Source: Pseudomonas sp. P8_229
GTDB lineage: Bacteria; Pseudomonadota; Gammaproteobacteria; Pseudomonadales; Pseudomonadaceae
NCBI RefSeq assembly: GCF_034008635.1
Contig: NZ_CP125378.1
Location: 4,526,501 to 4,590,500, forward strand
Length of the DNA stretch: 64,000 nucleotides
Direction: 5' to 3'
Part shown: piece by piece, positions 32,907-41,803 of the stretch
Numbering within the stretch: position 1 is the stretch's first letter
Layout: each line of letters begins with the position of its first letter
Notes under the pieces: generated by a model
What the model saw: the letters and a program-made list of their open reading frames with translations, nothing else
Databases searched by the model: none
Told to the model about the DNA's origin: nothing
Made by a program: the position numbers and the translations under genes

Positions 32907-32977
32907 TTTAAGAGTTGTTTATAGCAATATAAGGAACTCGGCTTCAGCCAGTTGTGGTCTGGTTTAAAAACACAAAT

Positions 32978-33054
32978 GCACTCGTAGCTCAGCTGGATAG
33001 AGTACTCGGCTACGAACCGAGCGGTCACAGGTTCGAATCCTGTCGAGTGCACCA
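32978..33054 (+). tRNA. tRNA-Arg(ACG), copy 2
   Basis: Identical to copy 1 over all 77 bases; it follows after 71 bases of spacer that is itself repeated before copy 3. Confidence 0.97.
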
Positions 33055-33126
33055 TTTTAGAGTTGTTTATAGCGATATAAAGAACTTGGCTTCAGCCAGT
33101 TGTGGTCTGGTCAAAAAACACAAAAT

Positions 33127-33203
33127 GCACTCGTAGCTCAGCTGGATAGAGTACTCGGCTACGAACCGAGCGGTCACAGGTTCGAATCCTGTCGAGTGCA
33201 CCA
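33127..33203 (+). tRNA. tRNA-Arg(ACG), copy 3
   Basis: Identical to copies 1 and 2 and followed by a terminator. Confidence 0.97.
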
Positions 33204-33210
33204 TATACCG

Positions 33211-33240
33211 AAAAGCCCGCGTTTAACGCGGGCTTTTTGC
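33211..33240 (+). terminator. Terminator of the tRNA cluster
   Basis: AAAAGCCCGCG-TTTAA-CGCGGGCTTTTT; perfect stem with T run. It overlaps the last codons of the convergent DUF4124-like gene. Confidence 0.9.
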
Positions 33241-33741
33241 TGTCTGCGATTTGGTTTTTCCTTTCACGCATCCCTTCTCATCAAAATCGACTTGGGCGCT
33301 GCGACCTCGTTTCAAGTCGTATCGATAGCTTGTTGTCGATGTCCGAATATTCACCTTGTCCGGTTTGCCGAGAGCGCTTTCGACATCCTGTTGGCTCATG
33401 CCGGCAATCACTCGTTGATTGATGATCGCTTCGCGGCGCTGTCTGGCATCGATCAGGTTTCCGCATTTGTCCTGCATGCGACCAATAATGCCCGGTTCTC
33501 GGCTCCTGGCTTTCATACTGGATGTTTCTTCGTGGTTGTGTTCCGGCATGATCGCCACGACGGATCCGGGCGAGTAAGGGTGAACTTCCTGTACTGAAAG
33601 CAGTTCATCGCTCGCGCAACTCAGGCTGGTGAAGGTGATGCGGCCGTCGGGCGCCTCGCACCGATGCAGAGTGGTGGCAGCCCCGGCGGGCGGCAGGCAG
33701 AGCAGGGTGGCGAGTAAAAAGCGGGATGTTGCAGAGCGCAT
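33223..33741 (-). CDS. Secreted DUF4124-like protein with SmpA/OmlA-like C-terminus
   Basis: The 172-residue protein has a signal peptide (MRSATSRFLLATLLCLPPAGA), an N-terminal DUF4124-type module (TTLHRCEAPDGRITFTSLSC with two Cys) and a C-terminal segment VIAGMSQQDVESALGKPDKVN that matches the SmpA/OmlA-like (BamE) turn motif. It is expected in the periplasm. The start at 33741 is the one that opens with the signal peptide; the frame reaches 33771. It converges with the tRNA operon. Function unknown. Confidence 0.75.
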   Translation of the reverse strand: MRSATSRFLLATLLCLPPAGAATTLHRCEAPDGRITFTSLSCASDELLSVQEVHPYSPGSVVAIMPEHNHEETSSMKARSREPGIIGRMQDKCGNLIDARQRREAIINQRVIAGMSQQDVESALGKPDKVNIRTSTTSYRYDLKRGRSAQVDFDEKGCVKGKTKSQTAKSPR

Positions 33742-34062
33742 TCGACGTCCTCCTTGACGGTCTACGCTCAAGGGTAGTCGCTACATTTTTCATCGGCGGT
33801 GTGTTTTCTTTTCAGGATGAGTCGTCGCATTTGCAAGGATCAGGACGGCGCTCAGGTTTGTTTCGCAAGCGCTTGTTTCGGCCGCGATTTTTTAACGTTT
33901 AAAACCGTCAGGCGGTGTATCATTGCGCCCGTCAGCCCCGCCGGGGCTTGTGGAAAACCTCCATGGACTTACCCAGTAGTTACTCAGTAGCCCGTTTCAC
34001 CAATCATGAATTGACTGATTGATCCTTCCGGCGTGCCCCGCTGCTGGGAGTGGAGTTCGCCT
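33742..34062. other. Intergenic region between the DUF4124-like gene and mgtE
   Basis: 321 bases carrying the divergent promoters. The 5' part is followed by an AT-rich stretch (about 33884-33905) and CAGCCCCGCCGGGGCTTG (hairpin, 33933-33952). I see no RNA gene or riboswitch pattern. Confidence 0.4.
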
Positions 34063-35505
34063 ATGTCCGAAATCGAAGTAAAGAAAACACAGGAAAGCCT
34101 GCAGGATCGCCTGGCTCAGGTCGTTGAGCTGCTGCAGCGCCAAAAGGTCGTCGAAGACCTGACTCATCGCCAGGAAGGCGCGCACCACGACCGGGTCGAG
34201 AACCTGGTTCACCGGCAGAACCTCGTCGAGCTGCAACGCAAGCTCGATGATCTGCACTCCGCTGACGTTGCCTACATCCTTGAAGCCTTGCCGCTGGACG
34301 ACCGTCTGACGCTCTGGCAACTGGTCAAGGCTGATCGCGACGGCGACATTCTTCTCGAAGTATCCGACTCCGTTCGTGAAACGCTGATCGCCGACATGGA
34401 CGATCACGAGCTCCTGGCTGCCGCCAAGGACATGGATGCCGACGAACTTGCTGACCTGGCCTCCGAGCTGCCGCGAGACGTCGTCCATGAGCTGATGGAG
34501 ACACTCGATCAGCAGCAACGCGAGCGTGTGCGTTCGGCCCTGTCCTATGACGAGGAGCAGGTCGGTGCGCTGATGGACTTCGAGATGGTGACCATCCGTG
34601 AGGATGTCAGTCTCGAAGTGGTTCTACGCTACCTGCGCCGGCTCAAAGAGCTGCCGGGCCATACCGACAAACTGTTTGTGGTCGATTACGACGGCGTGCT
34701 CAAGGGCGTGCTGCCGATCAAGCGTTTGCTGGTCAACGACCCGGAGAAACAGGTCGCTGAAGTCATGGCCAGCGATCCGGTGAGTTTTCACCCGGACGAA
34801 GACGCCTATGACGCTGCTCAAGCGTTCGAACGTTACGACTTGATCTCGGCCCCGGTGGTCGACAAGAACGGCAAACTGATCGGCCGTCTGACCATCGACG
34901 AAATGGTTGACCTGATTCGTGAGGAAAGCGAAAGCGAAGTCCTCAACATGGCTGGTTTGCGCGAAGAGGAAGACATCTTCGCCTCGGTGTGGAAATCCCT
35001 GCGCAACCGTTGGGCGTGGCTGGCCATCAACCTGATCACCGCGTTTGTCGCTTCGCGAGTGATCGGCCTGTTCGAAGGTTCGATCGAGAAACTGGTAGCC
35101 CTTGCGGCGCTGATGCCGATCGTGGCGGGTATCGGCGGTAACTCCGGTAACCAGACGATCACCATGATCGTGCGCGCCATGGCGCTCGACCAGGTCAGCA
35201 CCGGCAACACTTCGCGCCTGATGCGCAAGGAGCTGGCGGTGGCGTTGATCAACGGTCTGGTCTGGGGTGGGGTGATCGGTGTGGTCGCCTACTTGCTCTA
35301 TGGCAGTTGGTCGCTGGGTGTGGTGATGACGGCGGCGATGACCCTCAATCTGTTACTCGCGGCGCTGATGGGGGTGTTGATCCCGATGACGCTGGCCAAG
35401 ATGGGCCGCGATCCGGCGATGGGCGCCAGTGTGATGATCACGGCCGTGACCGACAGCGGCGGCTTCTTCATCTTCCTGGGGCTGGCGACGATCTTCCTGC
35501 TCTGA
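34063..35505 (+). CDS. mgtE: Magnesium transporter MgtE
   Basis: The 480-residue protein has the MgtE order: cytoplasmic N domain (helical repeats with ADVAYILEALPLDDRLTLWQ), two CBS domains (about residues 165-290), then five membrane segments from about 315, with the pore signature ALMPIVAGIGGNSGNQT (about 348-364). It is a Mg2+-gated channel/transporter. The ATG at 34063 is taken because GGGAGTGGAG lies upstream and the N domain starts there. A terminator follows. Confidence 0.95.
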   Translation: MSEIEVKKTQESLQDRLAQVVELLQRQKVVEDLTHRQEGAHHDRVENLVHRQNLVELQRKLDDLHSADVAYILEALPLDDRLTLWQLVKADRDGDILLEVSDSVRETLIADMDDHELLAAAKDMDADELADLASELPRDVVHELMETLDQQQRERVRSALSYDEEQVGALMDFEMVTIREDVSLEVVLRYLRRLKELPGHTDKLFVVDYDGVLKGVLPIKRLLVNDPEKQVAEVMASDPVSFHPDEDAYDAAQAFERYDLISAPVVDKNGKLIGRLTIDEMVDLIREESESEVLNMAGLREEEDIFASVWKSLRNRWAWLAINLITAFVASRVIGLFEGSIEKLVALAALMPIVAGIGGNSGNQTITMIVRAMALDQVSTGNTSRLMRKELAVALINGLVWGGVIGVVAYLLYGSWSLGVVMTAAMTLNLLLAALMGVLIPMTLAKMGRDPAMGASVMITAVTDSGGFFIFLGLATIFLL

Positions 35506-35518
35506 CCGGCTGCATACA

Positions 35519-35547
35519 GAAGGCCCGCCAACATGGCGGGCTTTTTT
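35519..35547 (+). terminator. Terminator of mgtE
   Basis: AAGGCCCGCC-AACAT-GGCGGGCTTTTTT. Confidence 0.9.
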
Positions 35548-35612
35548 GTGCCCGTTTGATGGGGGATGATGAGTCTGTGCATTGCCAGGCGGCCAATGCG
35601 TCAAATCGCAGG

Positions 35613-35641
35613 CAAAAAAAAGCCAGCAATCATGCTGGCTT
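35613..35641 (-). terminator. Terminator of amrZ
   Basis: On the minus strand AGCCAGCATGATTGCTGGCT is followed by TTTTTTTT; it is 17 bases after the amrZ stop codon. Confidence 0.9.
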
Positions 35642-35658
35642 GAGATGTTCGGTGTAGC

Positions 35659-35985
35659 TCAGGACGCGTCTGCGGCCATCTCGGCGTCGTGAGCGATCAG
35701 CGACACCAGAGCGTTCTGTTGGCGGTGAGACAGCTGACGGAAACGTTGCAGCAGCTCGCGCTCGTGCAACGACAGCTCCGGGCTGTCCAGGCGCATGCTC
35801 AACTCTTCGCCCAGTGCACCTTCCTGAATAAGACTCTGCTCAAGGCGCGCAATGATCTCGGAGTTCATGCTGCGATGATGATTGCGAGCCACCTCGGCAA
35901 TGCGTTCACGCATTCCGTCTGGCAGACGTACGACGAACTTGTCAGCCGTACGGCTGGAATAAATTGCCTGTTTCAATGGGCGCAT
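35659..35985 (-). CDS. amrZ: AmrZ, ribbon-helix-helix regulator of alginate, motility and c-di-GMP
   Basis: The 108-residue Arc-type protein matches AmrZ closely: [20 protein letters not shown] (flexible arm and beta strand), then [20 protein letters not shown] and [12 protein letters not shown] helices, and a C-terminal tetramerisation region ([20 protein letters not shown]). AmrZ controls alginate, type IV pili, flagella and diguanylate cyclases in Pseudomonas. The ribosome binding site before the ATG is weak. Just upstream lies TAACCGGTTA, a perfect palindrome that could be part of its autoregulatory region. A strong terminator follows the gene. Confidence 0.95.
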   Translation of the reverse strand: MRPLKQAIYSSRTADKFVVRLPDGMRERIAEVARNHHRSMNSEIIARLEQSLIQEGALGEELSMRLDSPELSLHERELLQRFRQLSHRQQNALVSLIAHDAEMAADAS

Positions 35986-36373
35986 ATATTTAACCGGTTA
36001 GTTCAGGGGAGCGGTTCTCGGGATTGGCCGCAGGATGTGTGGTAGGACAAGCATCCGCGCCAAATGGTTCAACCTGAATTGTTAAGAGGCCCGCATCATG
36101 CCTCAAAATTGCCAGATCATTGGCGTCAATTCTGTGACAAATATTGAGCTGGGTAAAGGCGTAATGCCAGCACCAATTATCAGAAATGCGGACTGGTTGG
36201 AAAACTTTGCCTCGGCCCGCATCTCTGCCCGCTTCCTGGTGCACATCTGTTGATGTCGTGAGACCTCGGAACGTGCATGCTATGCGGTTTTCAATCTTTG
36301 TTCCTTACCTGTACAGGATAGTGGCAATTTGCCGATTTACTAGGGGCAAACACCCGTTGGAGGGCGTTTCAGG
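35986..36373. other. Divergent region between amrZ and phnN
   Basis: 388 bases containing the palindrome TAACCGGTTA (35991-36000) next to amrZ. I see no gene; the short ORFs here have no family resemblance. Confidence 0.4.
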
Positions 36374-36943
36374 ATGGATGGCAGGCTTATTTATCTAATG
36401 GGGCCCTCCGGTTCAGGCAAGGACAGCTTGATTGAGGCGGCGCATGAGCGATTGCGGGCGATGAACTGCGAAATCATCCGCCGGGTGATCACCCGATCAG
36501 CGGAATCGGTCGGTGAAGATGCCATTGGTGTCACGCCCGAGGAGTTCGATAAGCGTCAGCGCGCGGGCGATTTTGCCTTGGCCTGGCACGCCAATGGCCT
36601 GGCCTATGGCATTCCGTTAGAAATCGACGAATGGTTGAATGTCGGACGCCATGTGCTGATGAACGGGTCGCGCGCCAACCTGCGCCAGGCTCAGGAGCGC
36701 TACCCGACGTTGTTGCCGGTATTGTTGACGGTCAAGGATGACGTGTTGCGTGAGCGCCTGCTGCGGCGTGGTCGCGAGACCCCTGAGCAAATCGACGCCA
36801 GGCTGGCGCGCAATGCGTTGTTCAAGGACAGGAGGTCCAGCGATTTGCCTGTGCACCTGATCGACAACTCAGGCGCCCTGACAGACGCTGTCAATCAACT
36901 GCTGGCGTTGATCCGGCTTAACGCAGTACCGGATCGAACTTGA
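36374..36943 (+). CDS. phnN: Ribose 1,5-bisphosphokinase PhnN, orphan copy
   Basis: The 189-residue P-loop kinase has MDGRLIYLMGPSGSGKDSLI (Walker A GPSGSGKDS, about 11-19) and the guanylate-kinase-like layout VITRS, GVTPEEFDKR and LLRRGRE. It converts ribose 1,5-bisphosphate to PRPP and normally ends the phosphonate-degradation operon phnC-P. Here none of the phn transport or C-P lyase genes is present nearby, so only phnN remains beside amrZ. In P. aeruginosa the whole phn cluster adjoins amrZ (from memory). The 3' end overlaps the convergent small gene by 26 bp. Confidence 0.9.
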   Translation: MDGRLIYLMGPSGSGKDSLIEAAHERLRAMNCEIIRRVITRSAESVGEDAIGVTPEEFDKRQRAGDFALAWHANGLAYGIPLEIDEWLNVGRHVLMNGSRANLRQAQERYPTLLPVLLTVKDDVLRERLLRRGRETPEQIDARLARNALFKDRRSSDLPVHLIDNSGALTDAVNQLLALIRLNAVPDRT

Positions 36944-37097
36944 TCTTGCGCCCGGCCACCAGCGCCAGCACAAACAACACCGCAAACACGCCGCAGCCAA
37001 TCAGGGGCAGGGTGACTTCGGTTTCCTCGAACAGCGAAAAATGCACAACGCCACTCAATAAGGCGAGGATCAGAAATCCTGCAGCTGATTTGGACAT
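36918..37097 (-). CDS. Small inner-membrane protein
   Basis: 59 residues, MSKSAAGFLILALLSGVVHF then LPLIGCGVFAVLFVLALVAGR: two hydrophobic helices with a short charged C-terminus (KIKFDPVLR). The ATG at 37097 has AGGAG at ideal spacing; an upstream start at 37121 lacks one. Conserved small proteins of this kind follow phnN in other pseudomonads (from memory). Function unknown. Confidence 0.7.
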   Translation of the reverse strand: MSKSAAGFLILALLSGVVHFSLFEETEVTLPLIGCGVFAVLFVLALVAGRKIKFDPVLR

Positions 37098-37117
37098 GCT
37101 GTACTCCTGAAAATATT

Positions 37118-37348
37118 TCAAAAAACCAGACGTTCAGTAGCGCGCGCCGACAGAGTTTGCTCGGGCGTACTGGCCGTCTGTGCCGCGAAATCGCTGTGAT
37201 CGCTCAGCACCGCCCACTGCGGCGCTTTCTGCACCTGCAAGTAATGCGGCATGCGCTGGGCCACCGGCTCAGCACCCTCGGGGACAAAATGAAAGCCCAC
37301 CAACGCCGCCAAGGCGATTGCGTTTGCAAGCAAGAGAGTGCTGTTCAT
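37118..37348 (-). CDS. Small secreted or membrane-anchored hypothetical protein
   Basis: 76 residues with an N-terminal hydrophobic segment MNSTLLLANAIALAALVGFHF that is a signal peptide or anchor, and a polar C-terminal part. The ATG at 37348 with GGAG 8 bases upstream is preferred over the start at 37378. It probably forms an operon with the next small gene (20-base gap). No known family recognised. Confidence 0.55.
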   Translation of the reverse strand: MNSTLLLANAIALAALVGFHFVPEGAEPVAQRMPHYLQVQKAPQWAVLSDHSDFAAQTASTPEQTLSARATERLVF

Positions 37349-37642
37349 GAGGCCGACTCCGTTTGTTCTGTTATGCAAACAGACAAAGCAGCCGTCATGC
37401 CAACAGTCTAACCGCTGTGAAGTCCTTTAAAAACAAGCATTTGGAAGGGTTTTTCAGAAGGCGCAGGTTGCAATCTGCAATGATGACTTTTTGGGGGAGT
37501 GCAAATTGCACGGTAAATGTTCCCGCAGCATTGCAAGGCGCCTGCCTACACTTAAAAAGCCGACGGACGACATGACAAATCAAGGGCTGGCCGTTAACAT
37601 GCACGCCGTCCGTCGCGCCGCTTCCGGTCGTGACAACTCAGT

Positions 37643-37719
37643 GTCTCAGTAGCTCAATTGGATAGAGCATCCCCCTCCTAAGGGGAAGGTTGGCAGTTCG
37701 AACCTGCCCTGGGACACCA
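37643..37719 (+). tRNA. tRNA-Arg(CCT)
   Basis: Acceptor GTCTCAG/CTGGGAC with A73 and encoded CCA, anticodon loop CTCCTAA (CCT), T arm GGCAGTTCGAACCTGCC. It decodes AGG codons. Confidence 0.96.
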
Positions 37720-37732
37720 TCAAATTCCAGGC

Positions 37733-37772
37733 AAAAGCCCCGGCGCAATTCACATGGCGGCGGGGCTTTTTG
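37733..37772 (+). terminator. Terminator after tRNA-Arg(CCT)
   Basis: AAAAGCCCCG and CGGGGCTTTT pair around a 17-base loop, with a T run. Confidence 0.85.
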
Positions 37773-37824
37773 CATACGCTGTGTTTTCGATTGTTGTGAT
37801 CGCTCCGTGCGCCTTGTTATTTGG

Positions 37825-39201
37825 CTAGTTGTCACCGTTTTCCTCGAATTTCCCTATCGAGATTCCTGTCCCGGTTAGATGTCGGCGTCCTTTGACTTCG
37901 TAGCTACGTCCGTCATCCCCCGATCCCGGCTTGCGCACGGTGATTTGCGCAAACAACCCGTCCTTTGCGCTGTAAGCGCCGAACCAGTTGTTCATGCGGC
38001 CGAGAAAACATTCGTTGCCGATGATCACCGGGAAGTCGGCGACCGACTCGATGGCGTAATAACCGGCCCCGTAGCTGTAGTACTCCTCGCTGTCTTCGGC
38101 TGTGGGAGGAATCGGGCAGATGGGGGTTCTCGGCTCGCTGGCATCGCTCGGATCCACTTTCACGTGGGTGAGGGCTTGAGTCAGCGAGCGATGCAGGGCG
38201 GGCTCCAGTTTGAATGTCGTCTTGCCGTCCTCATTGTGCTGAGTCCGAGGAACGCTAAGTTGGTAGTCGTAGCGAACCTCGACGATGGGCACTTCGTGGT
38301 TGATTTGCAGGGGACTGAGTAAATACACCCGATCAACCCCGTAGGCGCCGGCGCGATAGGCCGCGTAGATTTTGCCGCGAAGGTTGATCCAGTTGACCGA
38401 CTGGTTGGCGCCACGGTCGTTGGTGGAGTAGAGCGAGCCGCCAATGGATTCGCCGTCGGACGACGGGGTTCTGCGATTGAACTTGTCGCCGTCACGGCGA
38501 AAGGTCTCGACGAACGTGTACAGACCGGTGCCGCCGGTGTAGGTCTCGACAATCAGGTCACGTTGCCGGTCACCGTCCAGGTCAATCAAGGTAAACATAG
38601 TCCGGCCCAAGGCCGTATCAGCGTCGAACTCGGTGGCGCTCAAGGCCTTCCATTCGTCTTGGGAGACACCTTTGGGCCGCGTCTTGGGGAAGTGCGTTCT
38701 GTCTGAGAATTGATCGGCGTCCGGGTCGGCAGAAAACGTGGTTCCAGGGCTTTTCAACGACAGTGAGGCGAGTGTCCGTTCCAGGGCAAATTGCGGATCA
38801 GTTTTGCTCGCGGCCTGAATACTGTCTTGCAGGTCATCCAACACTTGTTTATCAACGCCATCCGGTTGATGGGCGGCGGACTGTGTCCACTGCGCTTGCA
38901 AAAGTTGCAGGCGCTCGCGATAGCGCAGATCCAGGCAGGCAACCTCCTCGACGCATTCATTACGTGTTTTCAACCAGCTACGTTGCGTTTGCTTCAGGTC
39001 CGGTTGGGCTTGCGCGGAGATGTTCATCAGTTGCCGATAGAGCATCCCCATCTGCGCATCCAGCTCATACAACCCTTTATTCGCGCAAATCGTCTTTTCG
39101 ACGGTATTCGAAGCTTTTGTGCAGTCCATTCCAGCCGCCATCGCCTGCTGAAAAAACAGCAGCGCACAGGCGGACACGATGCAACGTCCTTTGATGTACA
39201 C
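37825..39201 (-). CDS. Secreted protein with LprI-like (DUF1311) N-terminal domain
   Basis: The 458-residue protein has a signal peptide (MYIKGRCIVSACALLFFQQAMA), then a DUF1311/LprI-type module with paired Cys: MDCTKASNTVEKTICANKGLYELD...WLKTRNECVEEVACLDLRYRERL (about 25-95). LprI-type domains in other bacteria inhibit lysozyme. The C-terminal ~330 residues include a VCBS/FG-GAP-like segment (FTLIDLDGDRQRDLIVETYTG), a calcium-binding-like feature. The start codon is GTG at 39201 with AAGG upstream. It is a lone gene, not in an operon. Lysozyme inhibition is inferred from the domain only. Confidence 0.75.
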   Translation of the reverse strand: MYIKGRCIVSACALLFFQQAMAAGMDCTKASNTVEKTICANKGLYELDAQMGMLYRQLMNISAQAQPDLKQTQRSWLKTRNECVEEVACLDLRYRERLQLLQAQWTQSAAHQPDGVDKQVLDDLQDSIQAASKTDPQFALERTLASLSLKSPGTTFSADPDADQFSDRTHFPKTRPKGVSQDEWKALSATEFDADTALGRTMFTLIDLDGDRQRDLIVETYTGGTGLYTFVETFRRDGDKFNRRTPSSDGESIGGSLYSTNDRGANQSVNWINLRGKIYAAYRAGAYGVDRVYLLSPLQINHEVPIVEVRYDYQLSVPRTQHNEDGKTTFKLEPALHRSLTQALTHVKVDPSDASEPRTPICPIPPTAEDSEEYYSYGAGYYAIESVADFPVIIGNECFLGRMNNWFGAYSAKDGLFAQITVRKPGSGDDGRSYEVKGRRHLTGTGISIGKFEENGDN

Positions 39202-39411
39202 GAGATAAACCTTGTAGTGGAAAGATGAGCCGGTGCGCAGGGTAATCGCTGGGCGAGGAATCTTGAAGCGTCCGCTTCAGGGAACGTCACTTGTGGCCGA
39301 TAACCCACTCGGTGACTTAAAAGTCGCGTGAAATCGCTTGATAGCATTTGGCCGGCAGCTATCATCTGCGCGCCTGAAATTGCCCTCACTTCAATTGCCT
39401 GGAAATCCTCG

Positions 39412-41016
39412 ATGCTGTCGTATCACCAAAAGAGTTTTCTGATCGTCGATGATTTCTCGGATTTCCGCAGTTCCGTGCGTTCGATGCTGCGCGAGCTCGG
39501 GGTCAAGGATGTGGACACCGCCGACACCGGCGAGCAGGCGCTGAAGATGTGTGCGCAGAAGTCCTACGATTTCATCCTGCAGGATTTCCACCTCGGCGAC
39601 GGCAAGAAGAACGGCCAACAGGTGCTCGAAGACCTGATGTCGGAAAAGCTCATCAGCCATGAAGCGGTGTTTGTCATGGTAACGGCCGAGACCAGTCAGG
39701 CGATGGTGCTCAGTGCCCTGGAGCACGAGCCGGATGCGTACCTGACCAAGCCGTTCAACCGTTCCGGTCTGGCCCAGCGCCTGGAGCGTCTGGAGCAGCG
39801 CAAGACGTTGCTCAAACCGATTCTGCAAGCCCTTGATCGCGGTAAGCCGGTCGAGGTGCTCAATGCCTGTATTGCGCTGTGCAAGCAGGACATCCGCTAT
39901 TCGCCGCTGTGCCTGCGTTATCGCGCCGATGCGCTGCGCGACATGAACCAGAATGAGGCTCTCGAACGTCTCTATGACAGCATCATTGCCGACCGGCCGT
40001 TGCCGTGGGCGTTTGCCGGGTTGGGCAAATTGTTGTTCAAGCGTGGGCAAGTGGCGCAGGCCAAAGATGTCTATGAAAAAGCGCTGAAAGTGTTCCCGAT
40101 GATGCCGTCGCTGTACGACGGCATGGCTGATGTGCTGGTCGCCGAGGGCGATACCAAAGGTGCGCAGCGGGTGCTGGAAGAGGCGATTCGGTTGTCGCCG
40201 CTGGCGGTGCGTCGGCAAGCATTGCTCGGCAAACTGGCAATGGCCAACGAAGACTTCGACACCGCGTCCCGTGCCTATCGTCAGGCGGTGACGCAGGGTG
40301 CGCAGTCGCGCTTCAAGGACCCGGAAAGCAACCTTGGCCTGGCCCATGCCTTGATCAGCAAGGGCAGTGAGCGCGGCCTCGACACCCGCACGCGGCTGGA
40401 GATCAACACCACGCTCAGCGCCGTCGCGAAAGAGAACCCGAGCGACCCCGGCCTGCAGATTCGCGCGCGTCTGATGAAGGCCACCAGTCTGCTGCTCAAC
40501 GATGCCGAGACGGCCGACAAGCTCACCGAGCAAGCGCTGATGCGCCTCGACGGCATGGAGCAGTTCATGAGCCCGGAAGCGGCGTTGCTGGTCGCCAAGC
40601 AGTTGCAGATGCTCGGTCAGGCCGAGGCGGGCACCTCGATGCTCAAGAGCTGCGCCGAGATCTACGGTGACGATCCGGCGGTGATGAAAGACATCGCCAA
40701 GCTCACCGACGACCCGACTATCCTCAATTCCAGCAACGCCGCCGCCGATCTCAACCGGCAGGGCGTGCGCGTGTACAAGACCGGCAACCTGGTGGAGGCC
40801 CGTGAGGTGTTCCGCAAGGCGCTGAAGATGCAACCGAAGAACATCAGTATTGCGCTGAACATGGCCCAGTCGCTGCTGCATGGCACCGACACCAGTGTGC
40901 CGTCGGCGGAACTGGAAGAATGTCGGGCCTGCCTGAAAATGGTTGGCCTGATGCCCGACACCGACGCGCGCTATGCGCGTTATCAGAAGCTGAAAAGCAA
41001 GGCGTTTGGCGAATGA
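39412..41016 (+). CDS. Response regulator with TPR output domain
   Basis: The 534-residue protein has an N-terminal receiver domain (IVDDFSDFRSSVRSML, phospho-acceptor Asp58 in ILQDFHLGDG, conserved Thr in MVTAET, Lys in YLTKPFNRSG). About 380 residues of TPR-like repeats follow (AFAGLGKLLFKRGQVAQAKDVYEKAL; GVRVYKTGNLVEAREVFRKAL), which point to protein-protein binding instead of DNA binding. The start at 39412 opens at the receiver domain. It overlaps the partner kinase by ATGA, so the two are made together. The output is unknown. Confidence 0.9.
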   Translation: MLSYHQKSFLIVDDFSDFRSSVRSMLRELGVKDVDTADTGEQALKMCAQKSYDFILQDFHLGDGKKNGQQVLEDLMSEKLISHEAVFVMVTAETSQAMVLSALEHEPDAYLTKPFNRSGLAQRLERLEQRKTLLKPILQALDRGKPVEVLNACIALCKQDIRYSPLCLRYRADALRDMNQNEALERLYDSIIADRPLPWAFAGLGKLLFKRGQVAQAKDVYEKALKVFPMMPSLYDGMADVLVAEGDTKGAQRVLEEAIRLSPLAVRRQALLGKLAMANEDFDTASRAYRQAVTQGAQSRFKDPESNLGLAHALISKGSERGLDTRTRLEINTTLSAVAKENPSDPGLQIRARLMKATSLLLNDAETADKLTEQALMRLDGMEQFMSPEAALLVAKQLQMLGQAEAGTSMLKSCAEIYGDDPAVMKDIAKLTDDPTILNSSNAAADLNRQGVRVYKTGNLVEAREVFRKALKMQPKNISIALNMAQSLLHGTDTSVPSAELEECRACLKMVGLMPDTDARYARYQKLKSKAFGE

Positions 41017-41705
41017 ACCAAGACGAGCAGGCTCTGGATTTCTCCACGGTGATCGCTTCCACCGTTCACGACATGAAGAACTCGCTGGCGATGCTGATGC
41101 AGGCCCAAAGCCAGTGGCTGGCGCGCTTGCCCGAAGCGCAACGCGGTGGGGTGGAGCAGGGTGTGATCGACTTCGAGTTCGCCCACCTCAACGGCATGCT
41201 GGTGCAGTTGCTTGGGCTGTATAAGCTCGGCGTCAACCAGATGCCGCTGCAACCGGCCTATCACGAGCTCGATGATTTCATCGAGGCGCAACTGGCGGCG
41301 CATCAAGAGGTGTTCGCCAGTCGCGGGATCATCGCCACCTATGAGGTCGATCCGCTGAGCCCACTGGGCTTCTTTGATCGCGAGTTGATTGCGTCGGTGC
41401 TCGGGAACTGCATCAACAACGCCATTCGCTACGCCCGCGAGTCGCTGCTGATCACCGTCAGTGACGAGGCCGGGCAACTGGTGTTGAGCATCAACGATGA
41501 CGGCGACGGTTACCCGGCCGAGATGCTCGAACGTCAGGCCGACTACGTGCAGGGCATCAATCACAGCAGTGGCAGCACCGGGTTGGGCCTGTATTTCGCC
41601 AGCCGGATTGCCGCGTTGCATCAGCGTAATGGCGTGGTCGGGCACACTGAAATTAGCAACGGCGGGCCATTGGGCGGCGGGGTGTTCAGCCTTTATCTGC
41701 CGTGA
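41013..41705 (+). CDS. Sensor histidine kinase, soluble, partner of the TPR response regulator
   Basis: The 230-residue protein lacks a membrane span. It has the phospho-acceptor His in the unusual box VHDMKNSLAMLMQAQ (about residues 18-33) and an HATPase domain with N box GNCINNAIRYAR, G1 NDDGDGYP and G2 GSTGLGLYF. It is probably cytoplasmic and could sense through another protein. Its ATG overlaps the regulator stop. A glutamine-synthetase-like gene follows. Confidence 0.88.
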   Translation: MNQDEQALDFSTVIASTVHDMKNSLAMLMQAQSQWLARLPEAQRGGVEQGVIDFEFAHLNGMLVQLLGLYKLGVNQMPLQPAYHELDDFIEAQLAAHQEVFASRGIIATYEVDPLSPLGFFDRELIASVLGNCINNAIRYARESLLITVSDEAGQLVLSINDDGDGYPAEMLERQADYVQGINHSSGSTGLGLYFASRIAALHQRNGVVGHTEISNGGPLGGGVFSLYLP

Positions 41706-41803
41706 CCCGGATTTTTGTTTGACGCTGCTTGATATTCCGAACAGCCGGAGCCTATTTTGTACGGGTCGCCGTTCGCGGCTCGCACAATAACAAGGATTGC
41801 GTC

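Larger units (their letters stand above)
32830..33203 (+). repeat. Tandem array of three tRNA-Arg units
   Basis: The unit is a tRNA plus 71-72 bases of spacer (TTTAGAGTTGTTTATAGC..., with CAGCCAGTTGTGGTCTGGT). The period is 148 then 149 bases; the spacers differ at only a few positions, so the array is a recent duplication. Confidence 0.9.

Noticed and set aside
32830..33203. CRISPR-like repeat array
   Set aside because: The repeated units are complete tRNA genes; no spacers of CRISPR length or cas genes.
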